NCBI GenBank assembly: GCA_018384055.1
Contig: JAHAZL010000042.1
Span: forward strand, 1 to 47,132
Direction: 5' to 3'
Source of the DNA: Treponema sp.
GTDB taxonomy: Bacteria > Spirochaetota > Spirochaetia > Treponematales > Treponemataceae
Length of the DNA: 47,132 bases
A program made the translations under genes and the position numbers. Shown one piece after another: positions 40,683 to 47,132 of the stretch (position 1 is its first letter; the number at the start of each line of letters is the position of its first letter). The notes under the pieces were generated by a model. It saw only the letters and a program-made list of their open reading frames with translations. It was not told where the DNA came from and ran no database searches.

Positions 40683-40762
40683 TGGATCGCCACGCTTTGC
40701 TCGCGATGACGAAAGGTTTACTCGTCATTGCGAGGAGGACAACCGTCCGACGAAGCAATCCA
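40683..40762. repeat. REP-like palindromic element
   Basis: Imperfect outer inverted ends (TGGATCGC at 40683-40690, GCAATCCA at 40755-40762) and an inner 11-bp stem (40702-40712 with 40722-40732, core GATGACGA/TCGTCATT). The left half, GATCGCCACGC...GCTCGCGATGACG, is closely similar to 46868-46901. This is the widespread 'TCATTGCGAG...GAAGCAATCC' type of extragenic repeat. Confidence 0.75.
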
Positions 40763-40838
40763 CATTTGAATAAAAGTCACCTGCAATTAAAACGAAATTC
40801 CCATAACGGTAATTTATTATTTTTAAACTCAATCTTTA

Positions 40839-40867
40839 TTGACTTAAAATATTTCTATTGGTAGAAC
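40839..40867 (+). promoter_or_regulatory. Promoter of the MATE exporter gene
   Basis: -35 TTGACT (40839-40844), 17-bp spacer, -10 TAGAAC (40862-40867), leader about 15 nt with AGAGGA before the ATG. Confidence 0.55.
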
Positions 40868-40887
40868 GGAATCACCAGAGGATATTT

Positions 40888-42234
40888 ATGTCAGAGACGA
40901 AACAGATTGATGTAACAAACACACCCCTCATTAAAATTGCCTACCCTATCATAATTGAAAACCTTCTCTTCCTTGCCTTTTCAAGCGTAGACATTTTCAT
41001 GCTGTCAGGTTATTCTGACAGCGCCGTTGCAGCCGTTGGACTTGTAACACAGTACACCTGGTTCCTCATTACCTTCATGCAGGTAATTCCAAGCGGTGCA
41101 ACAATTTCCCTTACAAACCTTTTAGGAGGGAAACAGTTTGACCGCGCAAAGTCCCTTTCCAGAACGTGTCTCCAGATGATCATTTTCTTTGCCTTTGTCA
41201 TTGGAATGACATTTGCATTTGCGGTTCCACAGATTCTAAAGCACTACACTCTTGAAGACGATGTACGCCAGTATGCAAGCGAATACATTTTCATCTATGC
41301 CATATTCTCCGTTTTCTGCGGAATTTCAATGATTCAGTCTACAATCTTGAGAAGCTACGGCCACACAAGAACACCAATGATCGTAAACGCCTGCGCAAAC
41401 TCCGTTAACATTATTGGAAATGCCATCGCCCTTTACGGATGGTTTGGTCTCCCTGTATTCGGTGTAAAAGGTGTTGCCGTTGCTACAGTTTCTGCACAGG
41501 CAATTGGAGCAATAATCCTTTCCATAAAAGTTTTCAGCCTCAAGGATACAAAATACAAAGTCAATGCGCCTCTTAACATCAATGTTGCAGAATGGAAGCA
41601 GATTTTAAAAATCGGAGTTCCTACTGCAGGAGAAAGCGTTTCCTGGAACCTTTCACAGATGGCAGTAATGGTTTTGATTTCCTCTCACGGAACCGCATCA
41701 ATTGCCGCCTTCACTTACTTTGGCACGATTTTAAGGTTCATCTACATGATTGCAATTTCCATTGGAAATGCGGCACAAATAAAAACAGGGCACTACTGCG
41801 GTGCGAAACTCCACGAAACCGCATACAAAAAAGTTTTTGGGTATATTGCGGCTGGAACCGCATTCAGCCTGAGCCTTGCACTGGTAATATTTATTCTTCG
41901 CAGGCAGATGGTCGGCATTTTTACAAGGGACTACGAAATAAAATACATTCTCCTTTCAATCATGCCCCTGGCCTTTTTCCTTGAAACAGGAAGAGCCGTA
42001 AATGTAATTGCAATTCCATCCCTCATGGCTTCTGGAGACATTCACTTTCCGGTAAAGGCCGGTATATTTTCCAACTGGTGCATTTCATTCGGTCTTGCAT
42101 GGCTTTTCAGCAGGACATTGGGAATGGGATTCTTTGGCATCATTGTAGCCATGGCCTGCGACGAATGCTTCAGAGCCTGCCTCATGATCATCAGATGGAA
42201 GTCAAAAGTATGGATGACAAAATCTGCAATATAG
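40888..42234 (+). CDS. MATE-family efflux protein
   Basis: 448 residues with about 12 hydrophobic helices in two halves, each starting in MATE style (NTPLIKIAYPIIIENLLFLA near 11-30; WKQILKIGVPTAGESVSWNL near 233). An Na+ or H+ antiporter exporting drugs or metabolites. AGAGGA precedes the ATG at 40888; the frame is open back to 40858 without a good start. It ends 18 nt before the TPP riboswitch, so some read-through into the thiamine operon is possible, though a thiamine role for this protein is not indicated. Confidence 0.9.
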   Translation: MSETKQIDVTNTPLIKIAYPIIIENLLFLAFSSVDIFMLSGYSDSAVAAVGLVTQYTWFLITFMQVIPSGATISLTNLLGGKQFDRAKSLSRTCLQMIIFFAFVIGMTFAFAVPQILKHYTLEDDVRQYASEYIFIYAIFSVFCGISMIQSTILRSYGHTRTPMIVNACANSVNIIGNAIALYGWFGLPVFGVKGVAVATVSAQAIGAIILSIKVFSLKDTKYKVNAPLNINVAEWKQILKIGVPTAGESVSWNLSQMAVMVLISSHGTASIAAFTYFGTILRFIYMIAISIGNAAQIKTGHYCGAKLHETAYKKVFGYIAAGTAFSLSLALVIFILRRQMVGIFTRDYEIKYILLSIMPLAFFLETGRAVNVIAIPSLMASGDIHFPVKAGIFSNWCISFGLAWLFSRTLGMGFFGIIVAMACDECFRACLMIIRWKSKVWMTKSAI

Positions 42235-42251
42235 AATAAAATGGCTTCAAC

Positions 42252-42340
42252 AAATGGGGGAGCTGGCACAAAGCCGGCTGAGAGTAGACTGTCAGTCTTG
42301 ACCCTTTGAACCTGTCCGGATAATACCGGCGTAGGGAGAA
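42252..42340 (+). promoter_or_regulatory. TPP riboswitch (THI element)
   Basis: The conserved THI-box blocks are all present in order: GGGGGAGC, GCCGGCTGAGAG, an ACCCTTTGAACCTG segment, and TCCGGATAATACCGGCGTAG. The last block runs into AGGGAG, the ribosome binding site of thiM, whose ATG is at 42345. Thiamine pyrophosphate binding should therefore directly reduce translation initiation; no separate terminator is seen between aptamer and start codon. Confidence 0.95.
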
Positions 42341-42344
42341 CATT

Positions 42345-43169
42345 ATGAACAAATCAACCCTTCTTGCAGAAGTGAATTCTGCCTTGGAGACGGTGCGCAA
42401 AACAAACCCACTTGCACCGTCAATCACAAACACAGTAACAATCAATTTCGTTGCAAACGCACAGCTTGCCTGCGGTGGATCTGCCGCCATGGTTTACCTT
42501 GCCGATGAAGGCGAAATGATGGCAAAGGCAAGCAAGTCCATGTACATCAACATGGGAACCCAATTCACCTGCTATCCTGAAACTCTGCCGCGTACAGCAA
42601 AGGCCTGTGTGGAATGCAACAACAGCTGGGTTCTTGATCCTGTTGGAATCGGCATCGGTGAACAGCGTACAGACCTTCTGAAGAAGTTCAAGGAAACAAA
42701 GCCAAAGATCATCCGTGCCAACGCAAGCGAAGTAATCGCCCTTGCCTCCCTTTGGGAACTTACGGAGAAAAAAGAAAGCGGAGTTCGCGGTGTAGACAGC
42801 ACTGATGAAGTTATTTCCGCAAAGGATGCTGCCATTGCCCTTGCAAAATATACAGGCGGTGCAGTTACAGTCAGCGGAAAAGTTGACCTTGTTACCGACG
42901 GAACTACAAATGTACTCTGCCACGGCGGTTCAGAATATCTTCCAATGATTACGGGTGCAGGCTGTTCCCTTGGCGGCGTATGTGCAGTCTACGGAAATGC
43001 TGCAAGACCATTCATTGCAGCCCTTACAGCAACAGTTCTTTACAACGAAGCTTCAATGAAAGCTGAAAAGAAAGCAAAGGGACCTGGAACTTTCCAACCA
43101 AAGTTCCTTGACCAGCTCTATCAGATTTCTTCAAAGGGAATAAAAAACACAAACATCGAAATAATCTAA
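42345..43169 (+). CDS. thiM: Hydroxyethylthiazole kinase
   Basis: Phosphorylates salvaged 4-methyl-5-(2-hydroxyethyl)thiazole for thiamine assembly. 274 residues of the ribokinase-like fold. VTINFVANAQLACGGSAAMV at the start, VLDPVGIGIGEQR, NASEVIALA and the ATP/anion-hole block ITGAGCSLGG (catalytic Cys in place of the ribokinase Asp, as in ThiM) are all present. First gene of the riboswitch-controlled operon. Confidence 0.95.
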   Translation: MNKSTLLAEVNSALETVRKTNPLAPSITNTVTINFVANAQLACGGSAAMVYLADEGEMMAKASKSMYINMGTQFTCYPETLPRTAKACVECNNSWVLDPVGIGIGEQRTDLLKKFKETKPKIIRANASEVIALASLWELTEKKESGVRGVDSTDEVISAKDAAIALAKYTGGAVTVSGKVDLVTDGTTNVLCHGGSEYLPMITGAGCSLGGVCAVYGNAARPFIAALTATVLYNEASMKAEKKAKGPGTFQPKFLDQLYQISSKGIKNTNIEII

Positions 43170-43185
43170 CATCTGGAGTTTTAAT

Positions 43186-43485
43186 ATGAATACATTGATT
43201 GCAGTTGCAATTGCACCTTTTGGTGTTGGTGACGAACTTTCATCTTATGTAGCAGAAGCCTGCAAAGTGATTGCAGCATCCGGACTCAAATACAAAACCT
43301 GTTCCATGTTCACAGAAATCGAAGGTGAATGGGATGAAGTAATGAAGTGCGTAAAGGATGCAACCATGGTCCTTGCAGAAAAAGGAATCCGCACTGAAGT
43401 AATCCTAAAGGCAGACATTCGTCCCGGATACACAAATACCATGGACGGAAAAATCCAGCGCCTAAATGAACAGCTTGAAAAATAG
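43186..43485 (+). CDS. MTH1187/YkoF-family thiamine-binding protein
   Basis: 99 residues of the DUF77/UPF0045 ferredoxin-like family (IAVAIAPFG at the start, SGLKYKTCSMFTEIEG, IKADIRPG-like ILKADIRPG). Relatives bind thiamine or its HMP moiety. Its place between thiM and thiE supports a role in thiamine or precursor handling, perhaps sequestering intermediates. Confidence 0.85.
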   Translation: MNTLIAVAIAPFGVGDELSSYVAEACKVIAASGLKYKTCSMFTEIEGEWDEVMKCVKDATMVLAEKGIRTEVILKADIRPGYTNTMDGKIQRLNEQLEK

Positions 43486-43498
43486 GAACATTCGACAG

Positions 43499-44131
43499 AT
43501 GAAAAAAGAAGATTTGCTTTTATACGGAATCACAGACAGATACTGGCTTAATGGCCGCAACCTTGCAGACGATGTAGAACTTGCCCTCAAGGGCGGAACA
43601 ACAATGCTCCAGCTTCGTGAAAAGGATCTGGATGAAGAAAATTTTTACAGGGAAGCTGTAGAACTCAAAGCCCTCTGCAAAAAATACAATGTGCCATTCA
43701 TCATCAACGACAATGTGGAGCTTGCAAAAAAAGTTGATGCAGACGGCGTTCACGTTGGACAGAACGACATGGCAGCCCAGGATGTGCGCGCTCTTATTGG
43801 ACCGGATAAAATTCTTGGAGTTTCAACACAGACAGTGGAAGAAGCAATACTTGCAGAAAAAATGGGAGCCGACTATCTAGGTGTTGGTGCCGTATTCCCT
43901 ACAGGATCAAAGGATGACTGCTGGGTACTTTCCCATGACCTTTGCAAGGAAATCTGTGCTGCAGTAAAGATTCCTGTTGTTGCAATCGGCGGAATAAAAA
44001 AAGAAAACATCAAAGAACTTAAGGACCTCGGTTTTGCCGGCATCAGCGTAATCAGCGCCATCTTTGCTCAAAAGGATATTGAAGGCTCATGCAAAGAACT
44101 TCTTGAAGAAACAAAGGAAAGCATAGGCTGA
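43499..44131 (+). CDS. thiE: Thiamine-phosphate synthase
   Basis: Joins HMP pyrophosphate and thiazole phosphate to thiamine monophosphate. 210 residues of TIM-barrel type: GGTTMLQLREKD, PFIINDNVELA, DGVHVGQNDM and GVGAVFPTGSK are the substrate- and diphosphate-binding loops, and PVVAIGGI closes the barrel. I use the ATG at 43499 (AGGAAC upstream) instead of 43466, which would overlap the previous gene. The stop overlaps the next start (TGATG). Confidence 0.94.
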   Translation: MKKEDLLLYGITDRYWLNGRNLADDVELALKGGTTMLQLREKDLDEENFYREAVELKALCKKYNVPFIINDNVELAKKVDADGVHVGQNDMAAQDVRALIGPDKILGVSTQTVEEAILAEKMGADYLGVGAVFPTGSKDDCWVLSHDLCKEICAAVKIPVVAIGGIKKENIKELKDLGFAGISVISAIFAQKDIEGSCKELLEETKESIG

Positions 44132-44745
44132 TGAAAGGTGCAATCTTTGATGTGGACGGAACAATTCTTGACACCATGCCCATGTGGGCTACCCTTGCAC
44201 AGGATTACCTAAAGACAAAAGGTGTCAATGCATCAAATGAAATCAACATCAGGATGCTTTCCTTTACGGTTCCTCAGGCTGCCGTCTACATGAAGGAACA
44301 GTATGGACTTGAAATTACGCCAGAACAGATTGAATGCGAAATTCAGAAAATGGCGGAAGATTTCTATAGATTTACGGCACCATTGAAAGAAGGAATATTG
44401 GATGCAATTCAATTTCTGCATGAAGGAAAAACTCCAATGATTGTTGCTTCCAGCGGAATAAAAGAATTGATTGAGGCTGCTTTCGCAAGACTTGGAATTG
44501 AAAAATACTTTAGTGCAATTTTTACAGGTGACAAAAACAATCCCGAACTTTTCAACCAGTGCCTTTCATTTCTAAACACACCGGCGGAAGAAGTCCTTGT
44601 ATTTGAAGACGGAATACATGCCATAAAGACAGCAAAAGGAATCGGAATGAAGACCGTCCTCATAAAAGACATTCAGCTGAACTATGGGGAAATAAAGGAA
44701 CTTTCAGACTACACACTTGAGGATGAAAAATGGAAACAGTTCTAA
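44131..44745 (+). CDS. HAD-family phosphatase in the thiamine operon
   Basis: 204 residues, HAD subfamily IA: FDVDGTILDTMPMW (motif I), ASSGIKE (motif II) and VFEDGIHAIKTAKG (motif IV), with a helical cap at about 15-85. Starts within the thiE stop and overlaps thiD by 16 nt, so it is an integral operon member. It may dephosphorylate thiamine monophosphate or another pathway intermediate; this is inferred from context only. Confidence 0.85.
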   Translation: MKGAIFDVDGTILDTMPMWATLAQDYLKTKGVNASNEINIRMLSFTVPQAAVYMKEQYGLEITPEQIECEIQKMAEDFYRFTAPLKEGILDAIQFLHEGKTPMIVASSGIKELIEAAFARLGIEKYFSAIFTGDKNNPELFNQCLSFLNTPAEEVLVFEDGIHAIKTAKGIGMKTVLIKDIQLNYGEIKELSDYTLEDEKWKQF

Positions 44746-45524
44746 CCATTGCAGGAAGCGATTCCATTGGCGGAGCAGGAATTCAGGCGGACATAAAAAC
44801 CATTACCTGCAACGGTGCATACGCCATGAGTGCCATTACGGCAATGACTGCCCAGAATACACTTGGAGTAAAATCAATTCAGGAAAGCACTCCAGAATTT
44901 CTTGCAGACCAGATTGATGCTGTCTTTACAGACATCGTTCCCAATGCAGTAAAAATCGGCATGGTTTCAAACCCTGACCTCATAAAGGTAATTGCAGAAA
45001 AATTAAAATTTTACAGGGCAAAAAACATTGTCATTGATCCCGTAATGGTTGCAACAAGCGGAAGCAAATTGATTGCTGACAAGGCTGTTGAGACTTTGAC
45101 CGAAGAACTTTTCCCAATTGCAACTTTAATCACGCCAAACATCCCGGAAGCAGAAATCCTATGCGGAAACAAAATCACTTCGGAAGATGAAATGGTTCTT
45201 GCTGCAAAAGAAATTTTCACACGCTACGGAATCAATGTTCTTGTAAAAGGAGGACACAGCATAAATGATGCAAATGATGTTCTCTACGGAAACAATGAAT
45301 TTCTTTGGTTCACTTCGGAAAGAATCGAAAATGAAAATACACACGGAACTGGATGCACTTTATCAAGTGCCATTGCAACTTACCTCGCAAAAGGAAATCC
45401 ACTTGAATGTGCAGTTCAGCTTGCAAAAAATTACATTACAGAATGCCTCAAAGCAGGACTTAATCTTGGTCACGGTTCAGGTCCCATGATGCACAACTAT
45501 ATTTTTTCAAACAACGGAAAATAA
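44730..45524 (+). CDS. thiD: Hydroxymethylpyrimidine/phosphomethylpyrimidine kinase
   Basis: Two successive phosphorylations of HMP to HMP-PP. 264 residues with the ThiD marks TIAGSDSIGGAGIQADIKT at the N-terminus, DPVMVATSG near residue 107, TPNIPEAEIL, VKGGH and the anion-hole THGTGCTLSSAIA. It overlaps the HAD gene by 16 nt; thiC follows after 14 nt. No ThiE domain is fused. Confidence 0.95.
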   Translation: METVLTIAGSDSIGGAGIQADIKTITCNGAYAMSAITAMTAQNTLGVKSIQESTPEFLADQIDAVFTDIVPNAVKIGMVSNPDLIKVIAEKLKFYRAKNIVIDPVMVATSGSKLIADKAVETLTEELFPIATLITPNIPEAEILCGNKITSEDEMVLAAKEIFTRYGINVLVKGGHSINDANDVLYGNNEFLWFTSERIENENTHGTGCTLSSAIATYLAKGNPLECAVQLAKNYITECLKAGLNLGHGSGPMMHNYIFSNNGK

Positions 45525-45538
45525 ATCGGGAGAATAAA

Positions 45539-46843
45539 ATGGAACAGTACACAACACAGATGGACGCTGCAAAACGTGGCATAGTTACAGAGCAGATGAA
45601 AATCGTTGCAGCAAAGGAAAAGATGAGCGTAGAAGAACTCATGCCTTTGGTAGCATCAGGAAAAGTTGCAATCTGTGCAAACAAGCACCACACCTGCCTT
45701 GATCCGGAAGGAGTTGGTTCAATGCTCAGGACAAAAATCAATGTTAACCTTGGAATCAGCCGCGATTGCAAGGACTACGACATTGAAATGAAAAAGGTAA
45801 ATGCAGCCGTAGAAATGGGGGCTGAAGCCATAATGGACCTTTCAAGCCACGGAGATACAATTCCATTCCGCAGAAAGCTTACATCCGAATGCAAGGCAAT
45901 GATCGGAACTGTTCCTGTATATGACAGCGTAATCCACTACAAGAGGGATCTTGCAACTTTGACTGCAAAAGACTTCATCGATGTAGTTCGCCTCCACGCA
46001 GAAGACGGCGTTGACTTCGTTACCCTCCACTGCGGAATTACACGCCATACCATCGACCAGATCAAAAAGCACAAGCGCAAGATGAACATCGTCAGCCGTG
46101 GCGGATCCCTTGTTTTTGCATGGATGAGCATGACTGGAAATGAAAATCCATTCTATGAATACTACGATGAAATCCTTGAAATCTGCCGTGAACATGATGT
46201 AACAATTTCTTTGGGAGATGCTTGTCGCCCAGGATGCCTTGCAGATGCTTCAGATGTTTGCCAGATAGAAGAACTTGTTCGCCTTGGAGAACTTACAAAG
46301 CGCGCATGGGCAAAGGATGTTCAGGTAATGGTTGAAGGACCTGGACACATGCCGATGGACCAGATTGCAGCCAACATGAAAATTCAGCAGACCATCTGCA
46401 TGGGGGCACCATTCTATGTACTTGGCCCTTTGGTTACAGACATTGCACCTGGATACGACCACATTACTTCTGCCATCGGCGGAGCAATTGCAGCCCAGAA
46501 TGGAGCCGCCTTCCTCTGCTATGTAACTCCAGCAGAACATCTTGCCCTTCCAAATGTTGACGATGTAAAGCAGGGAATCATTGCAAGCAAGATTGCAGCC
46601 CATGCAGCAGACATAGCAAAGGGTGTAAAGGGAGCAATGGACATAGACAACAAGATGGCCGATGCACGACGCAGGCTTGACTGGGATGCCCAGTGGGAAT
46701 GCTCCCTGGACCCTGAGACCGCAAAAGCAATCCGCGACAGCCGTGCCCCGGAACACGACGACACCTGTTCAATGTGCGGAAAATTCTGTGCCGTAAGAAG
46801 CATGAACAAGGCCCTTGCAGGGGAGCATGTAGACATTCTTTAA
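45539..46843 (+). CDS. thiC: Phosphomethylpyrimidine synthase
   Basis: Radical-SAM enzyme that converts aminoimidazole ribotide to HMP phosphate. 434 residues, the short form without the N-terminal extension of E. coli ThiC (~630 residues). Key parts are GVGSMLRTKINVNLG, SHGDTIPFRR, GDACRPGCLADASD, EGPGHMP and the C-terminal CSMCGKFCAVR that binds the 4Fe-4S cluster. The ATG is preceded by GGGAGAA. The stop codon lies inside a repeated sequence (46838-46859). Confidence 0.96.
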   Translation: MEQYTTQMDAAKRGIVTEQMKIVAAKEKMSVEELMPLVASGKVAICANKHHTCLDPEGVGSMLRTKINVNLGISRDCKDYDIEMKKVNAAVEMGAEAIMDLSSHGDTIPFRRKLTSECKAMIGTVPVYDSVIHYKRDLATLTAKDFIDVVRLHAEDGVDFVTLHCGITRHTIDQIKKHKRKMNIVSRGGSLVFAWMSMTGNENPFYEYYDEILEICREHDVTISLGDACRPGCLADASDVCQIEELVRLGELTKRAWAKDVQVMVEGPGHMPMDQIAANMKIQQTICMGAPFYVLGPLVTDIAPGYDHITSAIGGAIAAQNGAAFLCYVTPAEHLALPNVDDVKQGIIASKIAAHAADIAKGVKGAMDIDNKMADARRRLDWDAQWECSLDPETAKAIRDSRAPEHDDTCSMCGKFCAVRSMNKALAGEHVDIL

Positions 46844-46959
46844 TAGGGGTCTGTCCCCTTTATCACAGATTGCCACGCCTGTTTCCAGGCTCGCAATGAC
46901 GCGAATGCCGGAATGCCGGGGTCTGTCCCCTCGACTCATTTAATAGGGGTCTGTCCCCT
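46838..46959. repeat. Palindromic GGGGTCTGTCCCC repeats and a REP half-copy
   Basis: The 13-bp palindromic core GGGGTCTGTCCCC occurs three times (46846-46858, 46918-46930, 46946-46958). The first and third copies share the longer TTTAATAGGGG flank and lie exactly 100 bp apart; the thiC stop codon is inside the first. Between the first two copies, GATTGCCACGC...GCTCGCAATGACG (46868-46901) is a half-copy of the element at 40683. Such cores are often tied to RAYT/Y1 transposases, none of which is present here. Confidence 0.75.
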
Positions 46960-47010
46960 CGATTCAATAAAACTACATACATATCAAAAAAGCCCCAGGC
47001 TAATCAGAAA

Positions 47011-47130
47011 CTGCTGAAAAAGATGTCATTCCCGTGCTCGACACGGGAATCTCTTTTTGTAAATCGTTGTATTACAAAGAAATAGATTATCGGGTCTAGC
47101 CCGATAATGACATTTTTGATACTTTTTCAG
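47011..47130. repeat. MITE-like element with two internal hairpins, second copy
   Basis: Inverted ends CTGAAAAAG/CTTTTTCAG (47014-47022 with 47122-47130). Hairpin A has a perfect 9-bp stem (ATTCCCGTG at 47028-47036 with 47042-47050); hairpin B also a perfect 9-bp stem (ATTATCGGG at 47086-47094 with 47100-47108). A weaker hairpin lies between. Layout and core, GTCATTnCCGTGCTnGACACGG, match the element at 30971, while the terminal repeats differ. Confidence 0.75.
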
Positions 47131-47132
47131 TG

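Noticed and set aside
40682..40864. 60-codon open frame
   Set aside because: It runs through the REP-like palindrome and has no gene-like features.
46845..46959. CRISPR array
   Set aside because: The three short repeats are palindromic cores of 13 bp with unequal spacing (72 and 28 bp) and no cas genes nearby.

Overview
The window looks like a chromosomal segment of a spirochaete, most likely a host-associated Treponema. This is inferred from the gene families and their combination: a motility-accessory-factor (Maf/DUF115) gene, a membrane-tethered 7TM-LuxR regulator, an HD-GYP protein, an alpha2 glycyl-tRNA synthetase, a ParC/ParE pair and lysine/chorismate genes, all at moderate GC with A/T-rich spacers. 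I see no prophage, transposase, CRISPR array, rRNA or tRNA. It is mostly a housekeeping region with dense, often overlapping genes.

Layout. 1-2.3 kb: dapA-asd (lysine/threonine branch, minus strand). 2.3-7.4 kb: a regulatory intergenic region, then the 7TM-LuxR regulator, aroC and a D,D-carboxypeptidase. 7.4-10.9 kb (minus): a LysM-M23 peptidase and a beta-propeller protein with a degenerate NodB domain. 10.9-16.8 kb (plus): lepB, a PASTA-containing class B PBP, maf, a putative small structured RNA with its own terminator, and an HD-GYP protein. 16.9-19.3 kb (minus): an atypical aldo/keto reductase, tandem hairpins and glyS. 19.5-21.4 kb (plus): a second beta-propeller/M23-like pair. 21.5-28.1 kb (minus): parE, parC, a six-TM protein, a YigZ protein and a histidine phosphatase. 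28.1-30.9 kb (plus): mraY, fabF and a small membrane protein. 31.1-33.5 kb (minus): tsaD and a divergent polysaccharide deacetylase. 33.6-35.3 kb: a TPR-like lipoprotein converging on a VWA protein. 35.5-40.7 kb (plus): an unknown protein, an XRE-cupin regulator, a long PRPP synthetase, an FGGY kinase and a HAD hydrolase. 40.9-46.8 kb (plus): a MATE exporter, then a TPP-riboswitch-controlled thiamine operon (thiM, a thiamine-binding protein, thiE, a HAD phosphatase, thiD, thiC). The window ends in palindromic repeats.

Functionally, much of the content concerns the envelope: lysine/DAP supply, MraY, PBP, D,D-carboxypeptidase, LytM/M23 factors, deacetylase-like proteins and signal peptidase. 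The thiamine operon makes the pyrimidine moiety de novo (ThiC/ThiD), but in this window the thiazole can only come from salvage (ThiM).

The most interesting signals are non-coding. (i) At least five genes without a Shine-Dalgarno have a good -35/-10 pair whose -10 ends 6-8 nt before the ATG, which predicts leaderless mRNAs. (ii) Heptamer repeats with an AATT core every 7 bp lie at seven gene borders and in places supply such promoters. (iii) A four-segment attenuator-like hairpin ladder precedes the 7TM-LuxR gene. (iv) A ~165-nt structured RNA with a promoter-like -10 and a strong terminator sits between maf and the HD-GYP gene. (v) Two related ~120-130 bp elements each carry two inverted hairpin units. 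(vi) Several enzyme-like proteins (NodB-like, M23-like, AKR, HD-GYP) lack canonical catalytic residues.
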